NCBI RefSeq assembly: GCF_001653135.1
Contig: NZ_BDDS01000002.1
Span: forward strand, 186,001-250,000
DNA: 64,000 nucleotides
Direction of reading: 5' to 3'
Source: Pseudoalteromonas neustonica
GTDB lineage: Bacteria > Pseudomonadota > Gammaproteobacteria > Enterobacterales > Alteromonadaceae
The notes under the pieces are model-generated. The model saw nothing but the letters and a program-made list of their open reading frames with translations. It was not told the origin of the DNA and ran no database searches. Below are positions 37,831 through 46,693 of the stretch, one piece after another. Positions within the stretch are counted from its first letter, which is position 1. Each line of letters starts with the position of its first letter. A program made the translations under genes and the position numbers.

Positions 37831-38630
37831 TGGCTGTAGAGCAACTATGTAACACAGAGAGTGATAATGATGTTAGCGCTCGGCATATAAAGCAGATAAC
37901 TGCGACTAAATTCTCCCGTGCTGTTGCAGGTTATGCTGAGCACGCCAATGTGCAAAAACGCAGCGCAGATGATTTATTTGCTAAGGTTAAATCACACGCT
38001 ACAGGGATATGTTTAGACTTAGGTGCAGGACCCGGTGTGAATACTGCGCGTTTACAGGCTCTATTTGGCACTACAATCGCGTTTGATTTAAGTTTTGATA
38101 TGTTAAAACATAGTCAGGCTAGGATGGCTATTTGTGCCGATATGGATGCACTTCCTTTATTAGATAAAAGTGTTGACTGTATATTTAGTAATTTTGCCGT
38201 GCAATGGTCGCAAAATTTACCCCATTTATTAAAAGAGTTGTATCGGGTTTTAAAGCCAGGTGGGGTAATATACCTAAGTTGTGTTGTCGATGGATCACTG
38301 GCTGAGATCAAAACAGCTTTTAATAAAGTTGACTCGCAAAGTCATGTAAATAAATTTCATACACTTGTTCAATTACAGCAGTATATTAGCGCTGCTAAGC
38401 TTGATATCAGCAGTTTAAACCAAACCTGCTACCAAGATAGTTATGAATCTCCCATGGCAGCACTGCGCTCTTTAAAAGCTATTGGGGCAACTAACCAACT
38501 TAGCCAACAAAAACGTAAAGGTTTGATGACTAAGCACCGCTTACAGCAAGTGTGTGCCGCTTTCCCATTAGTAAATGAGCGCGCAATTGTTAGTTATCAA
38601 GTAGCGATTATGGAACTTAAAAAAATATGA
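37827..38630 (+). CDS. bioC: Malonyl-ACP O-methyltransferase
   Basis: BioC methylates malonyl-ACP so that it can enter fatty acid synthesis and yield the pimeloyl chain. The 267-residue protein is a class I SAM methyltransferase with motif I CLDLGAGPGVNTARL, VDCIFSNFAVQWSQNLPHLLKELYRVLKPGG as motifs II-III, and the BioC-type C-terminus. It overlaps bioF and bioD by 4 bases each (ATGA), so the genes are coupled. No bioH or bioG is seen nearby; the pimeloyl esterase must be encoded elsewhere. Confidence 0.95.
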   Translation: MMAVEQLCNTESDNDVSARHIKQITATKFSRAVAGYAEHANVQKRSADDLFAKVKSHATGICLDLGAGPGVNTARLQALFGTTIAFDLSFDMLKHSQARMAICADMDALPLLDKSVDCIFSNFAVQWSQNLPHLLKELYRVLKPGGVIYLSCVVDGSLAEIKTAFNKVDSQSHVNKFHTLVQLQQYISAAKLDISSLNQTCYQDSYESPMAALRSLKAIGATNQLSQQKRKGLMTKHRLQQVCAAFPLVNERAIVSYQVAIMELKKI

Positions 38631-39310
38631 AACAATTTTTTATCACAGGTACCGATACAGATGCCGGTAAAACGCATGTTAGTTGTTTATTATTAAAGTT
38701 ATTAGCTCAACATAAAAAGCGTGCATTGGGTTTTAAGCCGCTCGCAGCTGGTGCTGAAATAGCCTTTGATGAATTGGTTAATGATGACGCGCTTGCCTTA
38801 ATGGAAAGTGCCACTGTCAGTGCCAAGTATGATCTAATAAACCCTTTTACTTTTGCACCGCCCATAGCGCCACATATTGCCGCTGCTAAAGTGGATGCAA
38901 CTATTACTGTTGAGGGTATTAGCCAAGCTTACGCAAAGTTAAGTGAGTTAGAATGTGATTATATTCTAACCGAAGGCGCTGGTGGCTGGGCATTACCAAT
39001 AAATGATACTGATTATTTATATAATTGGGTTTGCAAAGAGCAGTTGCCGGTGATTCTTGTTGTGGGGATGAAATTAGGTTGCTTAAATCATGCATTATTA
39101 ACAGCGGCACATTTTAAAATGTTGGGTATAAATTGTGTGGGTTGGATAGCTAATCAGATTGATCCTGCTATGAATGAATACCAAGCTAATATAGATTCGT
39201 TGAAACTGCGTTTGCCATTTCCACTACTTGCTATAAGCCCTTATGCTGACAACCCGCCTAAATTACAAATTTATAAATCTCTCCTTGAAGTTTTATCAAT
39301 TAAACCATAG
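38627..39310 (+). CDS. bioD: Dethiobiotin synthetase
   Basis: BioD closes the ureido ring of dethiobiotin from DAPA, CO2 and ATP. The 227-residue P-loop enzyme has Walker A GTDTDAGKTHVS near the start, ADKV-like PLAAGAE, TEGAGGWALPIN (the metal-binding motif) and NQIDP for base recognition. It is the last gene of bioBFCD. Its stop codon (39308-39310) is immediately followed by the end of the 275-bp interspersed repeat, and I see no ordinary terminator before it. Confidence 0.96.
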   Translation: MKQFFITGTDTDAGKTHVSCLLLKLLAQHKKRALGFKPLAAGAEIAFDELVNDDALALMESATVSAKYDLINPFTFAPPIAPHIAAAKVDATITVEGISQAYAKLSELECDYILTEGAGGWALPINDTDYLYNWVCKEQLPVILVVGMKLGCLNHALLTAAHFKMLGINCVGWIANQIDPAMNEYQANIDSLKLRLPFPLLAISPYADNPPKLQIYKSLLEVLSIKP

Positions 39311-39585
39311 GTATACCAAGTCACATCAAACTGTGGTTTTCAGCTGGAGTTAACAGCGATTTAGGCAAGGGATTGATTACAGACAATAGTTATTCCCTTA
39401 TTAAAATCAGTCTTTTATAAAAGTAACTTAGTTTAAATCGCTTTCCAACCAACCAGCAGGGCGTTTCACAGGCACTTACTCTATACGTTATTATTCCTAA
39501 AAGGGACTGCCATTATCGCGAAGTATAGCCTTGATCTTAAGCTCCTATGAAACGTTGAATCCTGTACCTTGATATGACTTGAGTA
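39311..39585 (-). repeat. 275-bp interspersed intergenic repeat, copy A
   Basis: The element is bounded by imperfect terminal inverted repeats: GTATACCAAGTCACATCAA at 39311-39329 and, read in reverse, TACTCAAGTCATATCAA from 39585. The interior, read on the minus strand, aligns over about 250 bases with 51324-51566, including blocks such as CCCTTTTA, TAATAACG and GTAAGTGCC. It has no reading frame. The ends and size fit a MITE-like or non-autonomous element. It begins at the base after the bioD stop codon. Confidence 0.75.
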
Positions 39586-39677
39586 AATCACTTGCTTTTA
39601 TGACATAGTTTGTCACACAATAGCGACCATATCCTATAGTGTCCTTACGATAGTCTGTTCAGTGATATGTAATTTTA

Positions 39678-39728
39678 TTAAGTAGCGGTTTCAAATTTAT
39701 CTCTAAAAGAGATACAACCGTTACTTAA
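39678..39728 (+). promoter_or_regulatory. Long hairpin in the htpX leader
   Basis: TTAAGTAGCGGTT pairs with AACCGTTACTTAA (one mismatch), and ATCTCT with AGAGAT near the tip, so the leader can form a long stem 27 bases before the htpX start, just upstream of the ribosome site (GAGGA at 39746). The span 39586-39677 has no gene. A role as a thermosensor or mRNA stabiliser is only inferred. Confidence 0.5.
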
Positions 39729-39755
39729 TACAATTGTTGTTACACTGAGGATATT

Positions 39756-40619
39756 ATGAAACGTGTTTTTTTGTTTTTACTAACTAATTTAGCAATCATG
39801 CTGGTTTTAGGCATTGTATTGTCTATTTTAATGAGTGTGTTTGGCATTAGTAACCGAAGTTTAGGCGGTATACTAATGATTGCTGCTGTGTTTGGTTTTG
39901 GTGGATCGTTTATTTCATTGCTTATGTCCAAATGGATGGCGAAAAGATCGACCGGCGCGTATGTTATTGAACAACCGCGTAATGAAACTGAGCATTGGTT
40001 AATGCAAACAGTTGCTGAACAAGCACACAAAGCAGGTATTAAAATGCCTGAGGTAGCGATCTACGACAGTCCTGAAATGAATGCATTTGCAACGGGCCCG
40101 AGTAAAAATAATTCATTGGTTGCTGTGAGTTCTGGTTTATTGCAGCACATGAGCCAAGATCAAGCCGAAGCTGTACTAGCACATGAGGTATCACACATAG
40201 CAAATGGTGATATGGTTACGTTGACGCTGATACAAGGCGTGGTAAATACCTTTGTCATTTTTATTGCTAAAGTACTCGCAGGTATTGTTGATAACTTTAT
40301 AAATAGCGATAAAGAAGAGAGCGGCAGTAGCTGGACTTACTTCTTATTCGACATAATTTTCCAAATGATATTTGGTGTGCTGGCGAGTATTGTTGTGGCT
40401 TATTACAGTCGTAGGCGTGAGTTTGCTGCAGACACGGGAGCTGCTAAGTTAGTCGGTGCCGATAAAATGCGCTCTGCGCTTGAGCGTTTAAAACAGAATC
40501 ACCCATCACAATTAGAAGGATCAATGATGGCGTTCGGTATTGCCAGTGGTAAAGGTGTTGCAGAATTATTCTCATCACATCCACCATTGGATGAGCGAAT
40601 AGATGCTTTACGTAAATAA
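39756..40619 (+). CDS. htpX: HtpX, membrane zinc metalloprotease (M48)
   Basis: HtpX is a heat-shock M48 protease in the inner membrane that degrades misfolded membrane proteins together with FtsH. The 287-residue protein has two N-terminal helices (residues 4-24 and 37-57), the zinc motif HEVSH with His143, Glu144 and His147, two further helices, and the third zinc ligand region [17 protein letters not shown]. Length and sequence match the E. coli protein. A good ribosome site precedes ATG 39756, and a hairpin lies in the leader. Confidence 0.97.
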   Translation: MKRVFLFLLTNLAIMLVLGIVLSILMSVFGISNRSLGGILMIAAVFGFGGSFISLLMSKWMAKRSTGAYVIEQPRNETEHWLMQTVAEQAHKAGIKMPEVAIYDSPEMNAFATGPSKNNSLVAVSSGLLQHMSQDQAEAVLAHEVSHIANGDMVTLTLIQGVVNTFVIFIAKVLAGIVDNFINSDKEESGSSWTYFLFDIIFQMIFGVLASIVVAYYSRRREFAADTGAAKLVGADKMRSALERLKQNHPSQLEGSMMAFGIASGKGVAELFSSHPPLDERIDALRK

Positions 40620-40635
40620 CTAAATGTTATTAAAA

Positions 40636-40666
40636 ACAAATAAGCCAGCAATGCTGGCTTATTTGT
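40636..40666. terminator. Bidirectional terminator between htpX and the DUF4114-like gene
   Basis: A 14-bp perfect stem, ACAAATAAGCCAGC with its complement, and a 3-base loop lie between the convergent genes. The A-rich left arm gives a U-rich tail for the minus-strand gene. Confidence 0.88.
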
Positions 40667-40703
40667 GGGGTAATTTATTACTTTAAGCGAAGGCTTTAAG
40701 TGT

Positions 40704-42221
40704 TTAATTACACCCTTTTTGAATTGGCTGTGTAGTAACGTTGACGACAAAGTCGTTAAAGTCATTATCGTTTTGGTCTTCCCAGTACTGCTTAGTGCCA
40801 TGCGTTTTATAAGCTGTTTTTAGTTTACTTGCATTACCATTGACTGCAAGTACATACGTAATTGAGGCGCTTGCTGCAACATCGTAGTAACCAGCTGCAC
40901 CACGTTCGTCAAGTAGTTTTATGTACTGATTATTAACTTTTACACCCCAATCATTATCGTATCCTGCACTTTCAGACACAAAACTATAATTGATGCGAGT
41001 AAAGTTTTCAGGAACACATTGTTCATCATTATTCAATATTGAAGCTGTTACTGAGCTAGAGCCGGTCGCATTTTGTTCTGCTACGGCATTAACGGTAAAT
41101 GTTTTTGTCTCACTAAAATCATCGTTCTCAGATGTAGGAATACTGATAGTGACACGCGTTTCACCAGCTGGAACCGTAATTAATTGATCAGGATAATTAT
41201 AATCTGATGATGTGGCTGTATCAGGCGTGGTAGAGATATAAATTTCTATATCTTCTTCATAACTGTTACTTAGCTCTAATTGATAAGATAACGTGTTACC
41301 TTCATCAACAGTGTCTGCTATTGCGACTAATGTAAAAGTTGGAATATCTGAAACAGTACAAATAGGCGCTTCATAACACGCAACCGACTCATTAAGGTTC
41401 GTTGCTAAATCATTAATACGAACAGGGAAATCTGCAACATGGCAAGTGTTACCAGTATTCTCATTAACTTTATATATTTGTGATTTATTAGAGTGGCCTA
41501 AGTCCGTTAACAACGTACGGCTTAAAAGGATATCACCTTGCTGATTTAAACTAGCACCGGTTACAGTTGTTAGCTTGTGATCTGACAATTTAGTTGCTGA
41601 AAGTGACTCAACATCAACTTTATATAGGCTACTACTAGTAACTAGAATTAACTCGCCATTTTTGTAAACCATATCACCACGCCAAATGCCTTTCGCATTT
41701 TCAAGGCCTGAGATTTCACCTAGCTCAGTGGTCTCGGCTGTATCAGGAGAGATCGCATAAAGTTTATTTTTATATGAACCAATTAGTCGGTTATTTTGTT
41801 GATCATACGTTAAACGATACATGTTGTTAGTTTTACCCACTTCAACATGTTCATTGGTATTTAAATCAACATAAGCAAGTTTTACATATTTAAACTTGCT
41901 ACCACTGATAGGTAAAGACTTTAATTCTGTTGAGTTAAAGTCAAGATGGTCTACTTCAACTTTATAGCCTGTAGGGCGAGGTGCTGAAATATAGTACAAA
42001 CGATTAGAATCTGTGACATGTGCTAAAGCTGAAGAGCTATACTTTGCACGAGAGTGGGCTTGAGCTTGCTGTGTAAACTCATCTAGTTTAAATACAATTG
42101 CCGTGTCACCACGACCTGCATTAATCCCATAAAGTTGACCTGAACATTGATTTGCATGCGCAACTTGCAAAGAAGATAAAATAGCAATTGATAAAGAAGC
42201 AATTTTTAACGATGATTTCAT
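40704..42221 (-). CDS. Secreted protein with propeller-like N-terminus, Calx-beta and DUF4114-like C-terminus
   Basis: A 505-residue exported protein. A signal peptide ends at HA/N (residue 23). Residues about 25-285 contain repeated GxLYxI/VD...-type strands (LYGINAGRGD, LYAISPDT, LYKVDVESL, IYKVNENT), which suggests a beta-propeller. A Calx-beta-like domain follows (FTLVAIADTVDEGNTLSYQLELSNS...DYNYPDQLITVPAGETRVTISIPTSENDD). The C-terminal YWEDQNDNDFNDFVVNV matches the DUF4114 signature. Four or more cysteines fall in the extracellular part. It is a likely surface or extracellular protein; function unknown. The 296 bases upstream hold no gene. Confidence 0.78.
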   Translation of the reverse strand: MKSSLKIASLSIAILSSLQVAHANQCSGQLYGINAGRGDTAIVFKLDEFTQQAQAHSRAKYSSSALAHVTDSNRLYYISAPRPTGYKVEVDHLDFNSTELKSLPISGSKFKYVKLAYVDLNTNEHVEVGKTNNMYRLTYDQQNNRLIGSYKNKLYAISPDTAETTELGEISGLENAKGIWRGDMVYKNGELILVTSSSLYKVDVESLSATKLSDHKLTTVTGASLNQQGDILLSRTLLTDLGHSNKSQIYKVNENTGNTCHVADFPVRINDLATNLNESVACYEAPICTVSDIPTFTLVAIADTVDEGNTLSYQLELSNSYEEDIEIYISTTPDTATSSDYNYPDQLITVPAGETRVTISIPTSENDDFSETKTFTVNAVAEQNATGSSSVTASILNNDEQCVPENFTRINYSFVSESAGYDNDWGVKVNNQYIKLLDERGAAGYYDVAASASITYVLAVNGNASKLKTAYKTHGTKQYWEDQNDNDFNDFVVNVTTQPIQKGCN

Positions 42222-42517
42222 AATAATAGACCTTAAACTTTATTCCATAAACACAGCTACAGTAAATTTGAGGTAATTACAATTTGGTTTATAGCTGTCT
42301 TTCCCTAATACCAAATGTGTATTGCTTGTTTCCTATAAGCCTAGCGCATCCATTATTAACCTCAAAAACTAACTTTAGTATCCTAGTCAATGACTACTAA
42401 ATCAACAAAAATGAGCTTTTAGAAATAATTTATACACAAAATGCTGGTAAGTAGGGATAAATAAATTAGAATAAAGTATTGTTTTTGGTTCTATTAATGG
42501 TCCTTGGTTGGTAATTG

Positions 42518-42712
42518 TTAAGATTCTCTAGCTTGTTGGTTAGGTAACAAACTCTCAATTATTTCACGGGCGGGAAGTGTATGTCTAACACCATTAAACA
42601 TCACAGATGTGAATTCTTCAATACTCGTGATCCCCGTTAACGTCCAGCCTTCGCCTCTCGTTGGGCAGTAAACGGTAGTAGTTGGTTGGATCACTTCAAA
42701 ATCTTTACTCAT
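42518..42712 (-). CDS. Small hypothetical protein (64 residues)
   Basis: I do not recognise this gene. The 64-residue product has no signal peptide or membrane helix, and a mix of acidic and hydrophobic residues (EGWTLTGITSIEEFTSVMFNGVRHTLPAREIIESLLP) that would fit a small alpha/beta domain. It stands alone between the DUF4114-like gene and the divergent GNAT gene. The ATG at 42712 has AAAGG upstream at a longer than usual distance. It could be a chance frame, but its amino acid makeup looks protein-like. Confidence 0.5.
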   Translation of the reverse strand: MSKDFEVIQPTTTVYCPTRGEGWTLTGITSIEEFTSVMFNGVRHTLPAREIIESLLPNQQARES

Positions 42713-42796
42713 AATACGTTATACCTTTAAACTTGTTAGCTAAGTATCTTAAGGTAATAATAGGCAGCTATAAAGCCATAAGTAACACTTTTAATT

Positions 42797-43297
42797 ATGT
42801 TTAGTACATTACAACTGCCTAGAGTTTCATTGAGATTACTAAATCACAAAGATGGTCATTCGCTTTGGTCAATATTATCAGATAGACGGGTTGGAGAATT
42901 CAACGACTATGATTTGCCATTAAGCCGAAGTGACGTAAAACAAATGATCCAAGATGACATCAGCGGCTTTTACGAACAAAAAGTAGTAAGGCTTGCCATT
43001 ATTGAAAGTACAACAAATGCATTTATAGGCAGTGTGGGTATTTATGATATTAATGGTGACTCTGCGTGGCTGGGTTTTGAATTAGCCCCGCACTATTGGC
43101 AGTGTGGCTATATGCTTGAAATACTTGAACTACTGATTACTAAAAGAATGTTGGAGACGGGCTTCCCAGCTTTTACACATCAAATACAGACCTTTCAAGC
43201 TAATGTATCACCGCACAATATAGCGTGTATAAAACTACTCTCAAAGCTTGGTTTTGAACTTAAAGAAAATACCGTGTGGATGCGCACCATTATTTAA
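42797..43297 (+). CDS. GNAT family N-acetyltransferase (RimJ/RimL type)
   Basis: A 166-residue acetyltransferase of the RimJ/RimL branch, which often acetylates N-terminal amino groups or aminoglycoside-like amines. The N-terminal LPRVSLRLLNHKDGHSLWSILSDRRV and the region AFIGSVGIYDINGDSAWLGFELAPHYWQCGYMLEILELLI are typical, with the cofactor helix near residue 110 and SPHNIACIKLLSKLGFELKE as the last conserved piece. The acetyl-CoA loop (Q/RxxGxG/A) is weakly conserved (YWQCGYM). Substrate unknown. Confidence 0.78.
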   Translation: MFSTLQLPRVSLRLLNHKDGHSLWSILSDRRVGEFNDYDLPLSRSDVKQMIQDDISGFYEQKVVRLAIIESTTNAFIGSVGIYDINGDSAWLGFELAPHYWQCGYMLEILELLITKRMLETGFPAFTHQIQTFQANVSPHNIACIKLLSKLGFELKENTVWMRTII

Positions 43298-43676
43298 TGC
43301 TTCATTTGATTAACAGTACCGTTGAATCAGTTAATATACGTGGCACTGTTTTTATATACAGTATTCGTTTTTATTGTAAGCGGATAGCTTGGTTAGCTTG
43401 AGAACACATCATACAGCTGGTGGCTCAATAAAAATGCTTGCTGTCAGAATAGGGCACTTTAGTTGGGCATGCTGACATGGCTATAATTTTGTGACGCATT
43501 TATCTAACTTATTAAATTATAAATATAAAAAATTAAAACTGAGCTTCTCAAGAGTAATAAGGTCCGCTTTGTATAAAGTTTTCTAATATATAAAGTAAAT
43601 AGGCCTTCAAAACTTTGGTTAAGTATTAAACATGCTTGTCTTTACGATTTATTTGATTATGCATAACCAACTTTAA
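43298..43676. other. Gene-free stretch before the dead IS element
   Basis: I see no gene, hairpin or motif that I can support in these 379 AT-rich bases. A conserved IS left end was looked for but no clear inverted repeat was found. Confidence 0.5.
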
Positions 43677-44517
43677 GCTGTATGTAAAGGCACTGAATTA
43701 AAACGACTTCGACAGCATGTAGAGGAGATGATTTTTCGAATAATGTTGGCAATTGTGCATGATGAAGCTGAATGCGCCCATTGTGGTAGTCACGAATTCA
43801 CAAAATACGGAACAACAGCGCGAGGTCTAAAGCGATACAAATACAAAGCCTGCACTCGGACGTTTAATTCACTTTCAGGTACGCCACTATTTAGCATGAA
43901 GAACAAGATAAAAGGCATTTGGTTTACGGTCAAGAATGGCATCAATATTCAGTCAAAGAAGCTGCAAGTGAACTAGGGCGATTGACTCTTTGTTGCTCGG
44001 TTTTTACTTAGCCCGCTAGGTTACAAACCTCGCGCCGCGATTAAATCGCCCCTAGATTGAACAAATTTCAATCCACAAAGGTCAACACGCCCTAGGTATT
44101 AATGTAAAAACTGCTTGGCGTTGGCGGCATCAGTTATTATCTAAACCAAGGCAAGCCTTCAGAGTTTCATGGGATTATTGAAGCCGATGAAACCTTTATA
44201 AATGAGTCGGTCAAGGGTAAACGCCAATTGGATAGACCAGCTCGCAAACGTGGGGTTTATAAGCCATGACATAACCAAAGTGCCCGTTTTTCTTGCATTA
44301 GATCGCAACGGTGCAGTTACGCATTGCGTATTAAAAGAAACTCAAGAGAAGAGTTAGAGAAATTTCTAGCGCAGGCATTAACACTTGAGAGTGCATTGAG
44401 TACAGATGGCAACCTGCCTTTCGCGCTTGACCATTAACGACTTATAGCGGTATAGATGGTATATACCATATTCAAACACTAAACAACTGGATGGTGCGCT
44501 GTGTTTTAGCACTGTAA
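43677..44517 (+). pseudogene. Degenerate IS1595-family (ISXO2-like) transposase
   Basis: Pieces of one transposase can be read in three frames. The N-terminal zinc-ribbon is intact (ECAHCGSHEFTKYGTTARGLKRYKYKACTRTFNSL); one cysteine of the second CxxC pair is lost (YKAC). After a shift near 43925 comes WHQYSVKEAASELG, which is interrupted by the 115-bp element at 43977-44091. The frame resumes at INVKTAWRWRHQLL. A later part has the first catalytic Asp in FHGIIEADETFI, then a shift near 44270, then VPVFLALDRNGAV, then EELEKFLAQALTLESALSTDGN with the second Asp. The C-terminal third is mostly deleted; the last piece ends near 44517. It cannot encode a working enzyme. Confidence 0.8.
43977..44091. 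mobile_element. 115-bp MITE-like insertion inside the IS1595 remnant
   Basis: The insert is flanked by direct CTAG copies at 43973-43976 and 44092-44095. Removing it and one CTAG restores the transposase frame ...SELGINVKTAW. Its ends are imperfect inverted repeats: GGCGATTGACTCTTTGTTG at the left and GGCGTGTTGACCTTTGTGG as the reverse complement of the right. An inner repeat (GGGCGATT at 43977 and AATCGCCC at 44044) adds further structure. It has no coding capacity, so it needs a transposase from elsewhere. Confidence 0.75.
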
Positions 44518-44532
44518 ATATGAGAGATTGAT

Positions 44533-45897
44533 ATGGATTATTTAGTTAAACAACTGCTCATTGGTTTGTTATTTTTAATGACTACAATTATGAGTAGTTT
44601 TCATTCTTCGGCAACTGCCATTTGGAAAACTGAAGGGTATGGATATGTGTTTGATTTAACGAATCATGTGAAACCACTTGTCTACGATATCAGTGATAAT
44701 TATTGTCTTTTGAATCATTTTTTAACTGATGAAGCTCAAAGAGATGGTGTAACCATTGATGAAAAAACTAAACAATTAGACTTTGATAAGTTATTCCCTC
44801 TATCTGTCACAAAGCTCGGTGTATTACCAAAAACTTGTACTTCTAATGAGCTAAATGGCTTTCAAAGCAATAGCTATGTATTCAATAGTCGTCAGGTATT
44901 AAGAGTTGTATTAGACAGCTTTTCTTATCATTACGCATTTACTGAAGAAAAAGAGCTAAACTGGAAGGCATTGAAGTCACGGTGGCTCCAACGCGCAGAT
45001 AACAATACAACCCCTGATGAACTACAACAAATCATTGACGAATTTCTTGAATATATCAGAGATGGTCATGCGATATTGATTGATGGCTCTTTAAATAGGC
45101 TAAGCCATTACTCACCGAGAAAGTCTGCTTCAGAAATAAGACTGAAAGAATATCTAGTTGAAAACTCTGAGTTTTCGGATATTTCACAAGTTTACAGGTA
45201 TATCTATCGGCAATGGATAAAAAATGTAGAATCCTATTTTTCTACCAACAAACCTGCACAATATCTAGCGGATAATTTCCTTATTGCAAAACTCAAAGGT
45301 GGCGGTTCGTACTTTAGAGTCGAAAGTTTCGATGCACATGAAACACAGGAAGTAATGCAAAAGATAACGCCACACTTTAATCGCTCTAAAGGAGTGATTA
45401 TAGACCTTAGGGATAGTTCTGGCGGAAGTGATTTAGTCGCTTTACAAATAATGTCCTATCTTATAGATAAACCACTTCGAATTGGCACTAAAAGCTTCAA
45501 AGTTCCAACTGGCATGAGTGAAAAGAAAGGCATACTTGTTTCCCCCGCAAACATTAAACCTTTCGTTGGTAAAATTGTTGTGATTACCAGTCACCTCACG
45601 CCAAGTGCTGCAGAGGTGTTTTTAATAGCATTAAAGGCGAGGAATAATGTGATATTCATCGGTGAAAATAGTTATGGAGCCTTAAGTGATGCGTTGATAA
45701 AAGCACTACCAAATGGTTGGGGGATTACGTTATCTAATGAGTTTTATGCCGACAGTGAAGGGCAAAGCTATGAATTTGTCGGAGTTCCTGTGGAGCATGC
45801 ATTTGAGTTTCCTAACATCAAAGATATTAAGGAGAGTAAAGATTCTGCGTTGGAATATGCAATAAAACTTTTAGATGAACAACCCGATAGAAATTAA
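44533..45897 (+). CDS. S41 family peptidase (Tsp/CtpA-like), exported
   Basis: A 454-residue exported serine peptidase related to tail-specific proteases. An N-terminal hydrophobic stretch (residues 8-28) serves as a signal. The S41 core spans about 240-440: IIDLRDSSGGSDLVALQIMSYLI is the family strand-helix unit, and VITSHLTPSAAEVFLIALKARNNVIFIGENSYGALSDA contains the nucleophile serine (in TPSAAEVF) and the GE-x(2)-YG region, where most relatives have T-x-GK. No PDZ domain is seen. The N-terminal 200 residues are unique. It lies next to the dead IS element, so it may belong to acquired DNA. GAGAG precedes the ATG. Confidence 0.8.
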   Translation: MDYLVKQLLIGLLFLMTTIMSSFHSSATAIWKTEGYGYVFDLTNHVKPLVYDISDNYCLLNHFLTDEAQRDGVTIDEKTKQLDFDKLFPLSVTKLGVLPKTCTSNELNGFQSNSYVFNSRQVLRVVLDSFSYHYAFTEEKELNWKALKSRWLQRADNNTTPDELQQIIDEFLEYIRDGHAILIDGSLNRLSHYSPRKSASEIRLKEYLVENSEFSDISQVYRYIYRQWIKNVESYFSTNKPAQYLADNFLIAKLKGGGSYFRVESFDAHETQEVMQKITPHFNRSKGVIIDLRDSSGGSDLVALQIMSYLIDKPLRIGTKSFKVPTGMSEKKGILVSPANIKPFVGKIVVITSHLTPSAAEVFLIALKARNNVIFIGENSYGALSDALIKALPNGWGITLSNEFYADSEGQSYEFVGVPVEHAFEFPNIKDIKESKDSALEYAIKLLDEQPDRN

Positions 45898-46064
45898 TTT
45901 AAGTTGAGCTGCACTTAACAATTGATAAATTGCGTAATATTCAATTACCAACATAGAAAAGGTTCAGCGCCATATAAAAGCTGTGGTTGGAAATGGTAGC
46001 CTAATAATATTAGGCTTTAATTACATATTGTGAATTAAGTAGCTTAAAACTACAGTTATATAAG

Positions 46065-46586
46065 CTAGATAATTGCTATTTTATTCATTAACATGCGTAA
46101 CATTTTTTTTGGATCGGGGGTTGTTTGATTCAAACCTGAAATAATTGTCATAAAATAACAATCCATCATTACAGACGCTTTAATGTCATCAAATTGAGGT
46201 TGTTCACTAAATAGTAGTGCTTTAAAGTCATTTATTTGCAGCTCAAAAAACTCAGTTTGCCAAATCATATCGCTAATTAGTATTTTACTAAATTCAATAT
46301 TACTACAATAAAATTCAAATAACGGTTGGGCGTAATGATGTAATTTCAATCGAGGTGAATGTTGAACATCGGTCTCTTTTGACTGCATGATTATTGTGCC
46401 TATCTGCTGATGCATACCAGCTTTAAGTAGGTCAATTTTGTTTTCAAAATGACTAAATACCGTGCCGGTTGCAACACCTGCATTATTAGCTATTTGCCGT
46501 GTAGATGTTTGCTCATAGCCTTGATTTAAAAATAAGAGCCAAGCAGAATCTAAAATTTTATGCCGTGTTATATTTTTTTTATTCAT
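46065..46586 (-). CDS. TetR family transcriptional regulator
   Basis: A 173-residue repressor. The N-terminal helix-turn-helix reads RHKILDSAWLLFLNQGYEQTSTRQIANNAGVATGTVFSHFENKIDLLKAG, typical of TetR/AcrR proteins; the rest is the helical ligand and dimer domain. It is divergent from the membrane protein and esterase genes. Two 14-bp palindromes lie in the shared region and are probably its operators. The ligand is unknown. Confidence 0.9.
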   Translation of the reverse strand: MNKKNITRHKILDSAWLLFLNQGYEQTSTRQIANNAGVATGTVFSHFENKIDLLKAGMHQQIGTIIMQSKETDVQHSPRLKLHHYAQPLFEFYCSNIEFSKILISDMIWQTEFFELQINDFKALLFSEQPQFDDIKASVMMDCYFMTIISGLNQTTPDPKKMLRMLMNKIAII

Positions 46587-46642
46587 TTATTTCATTACTT
46601 TATTTGTTTTTTAGAGTGACTTAAATTACATAGCTTGATTTG

Positions 46643-46656
46643 TTGAGCGCGCTCAA
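46643..46656. promoter_or_regulatory. Palindrome 1 (probable TetR-type operator)
   Basis: TTGAGCGCGCTCAA is a perfect 14-bp palindrome in the region between the TetR gene and the membrane protein gene. The second copy is centred 22 bp away, about two helical turns. Confidence 0.78.
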
Positions 46657-46664
46657 TTATATTT

Positions 46665-46678
46665 GTGAGCACGCTCAA
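46665..46678. promoter_or_regulatory. Palindrome 2 (probable TetR-type operator)
   Basis: GTGAGCACGCTCAA matches palindrome 1 in 12 of 14 positions. It ends just before the ribosome site (AAGGAAG) of the membrane protein gene, so binding would block that transcript. Confidence 0.75.
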
Positions 46679-46693
46679 TAAAAAGGAAGCAAA

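Noticed and set aside
43728..43976. An 82-residue protein beginning at ATG 43728 after a good ribosome site
   Set aside because: It is only the N-terminal piece of the broken IS1595 transposase; the frame ends because of a shift and the nested insertion.
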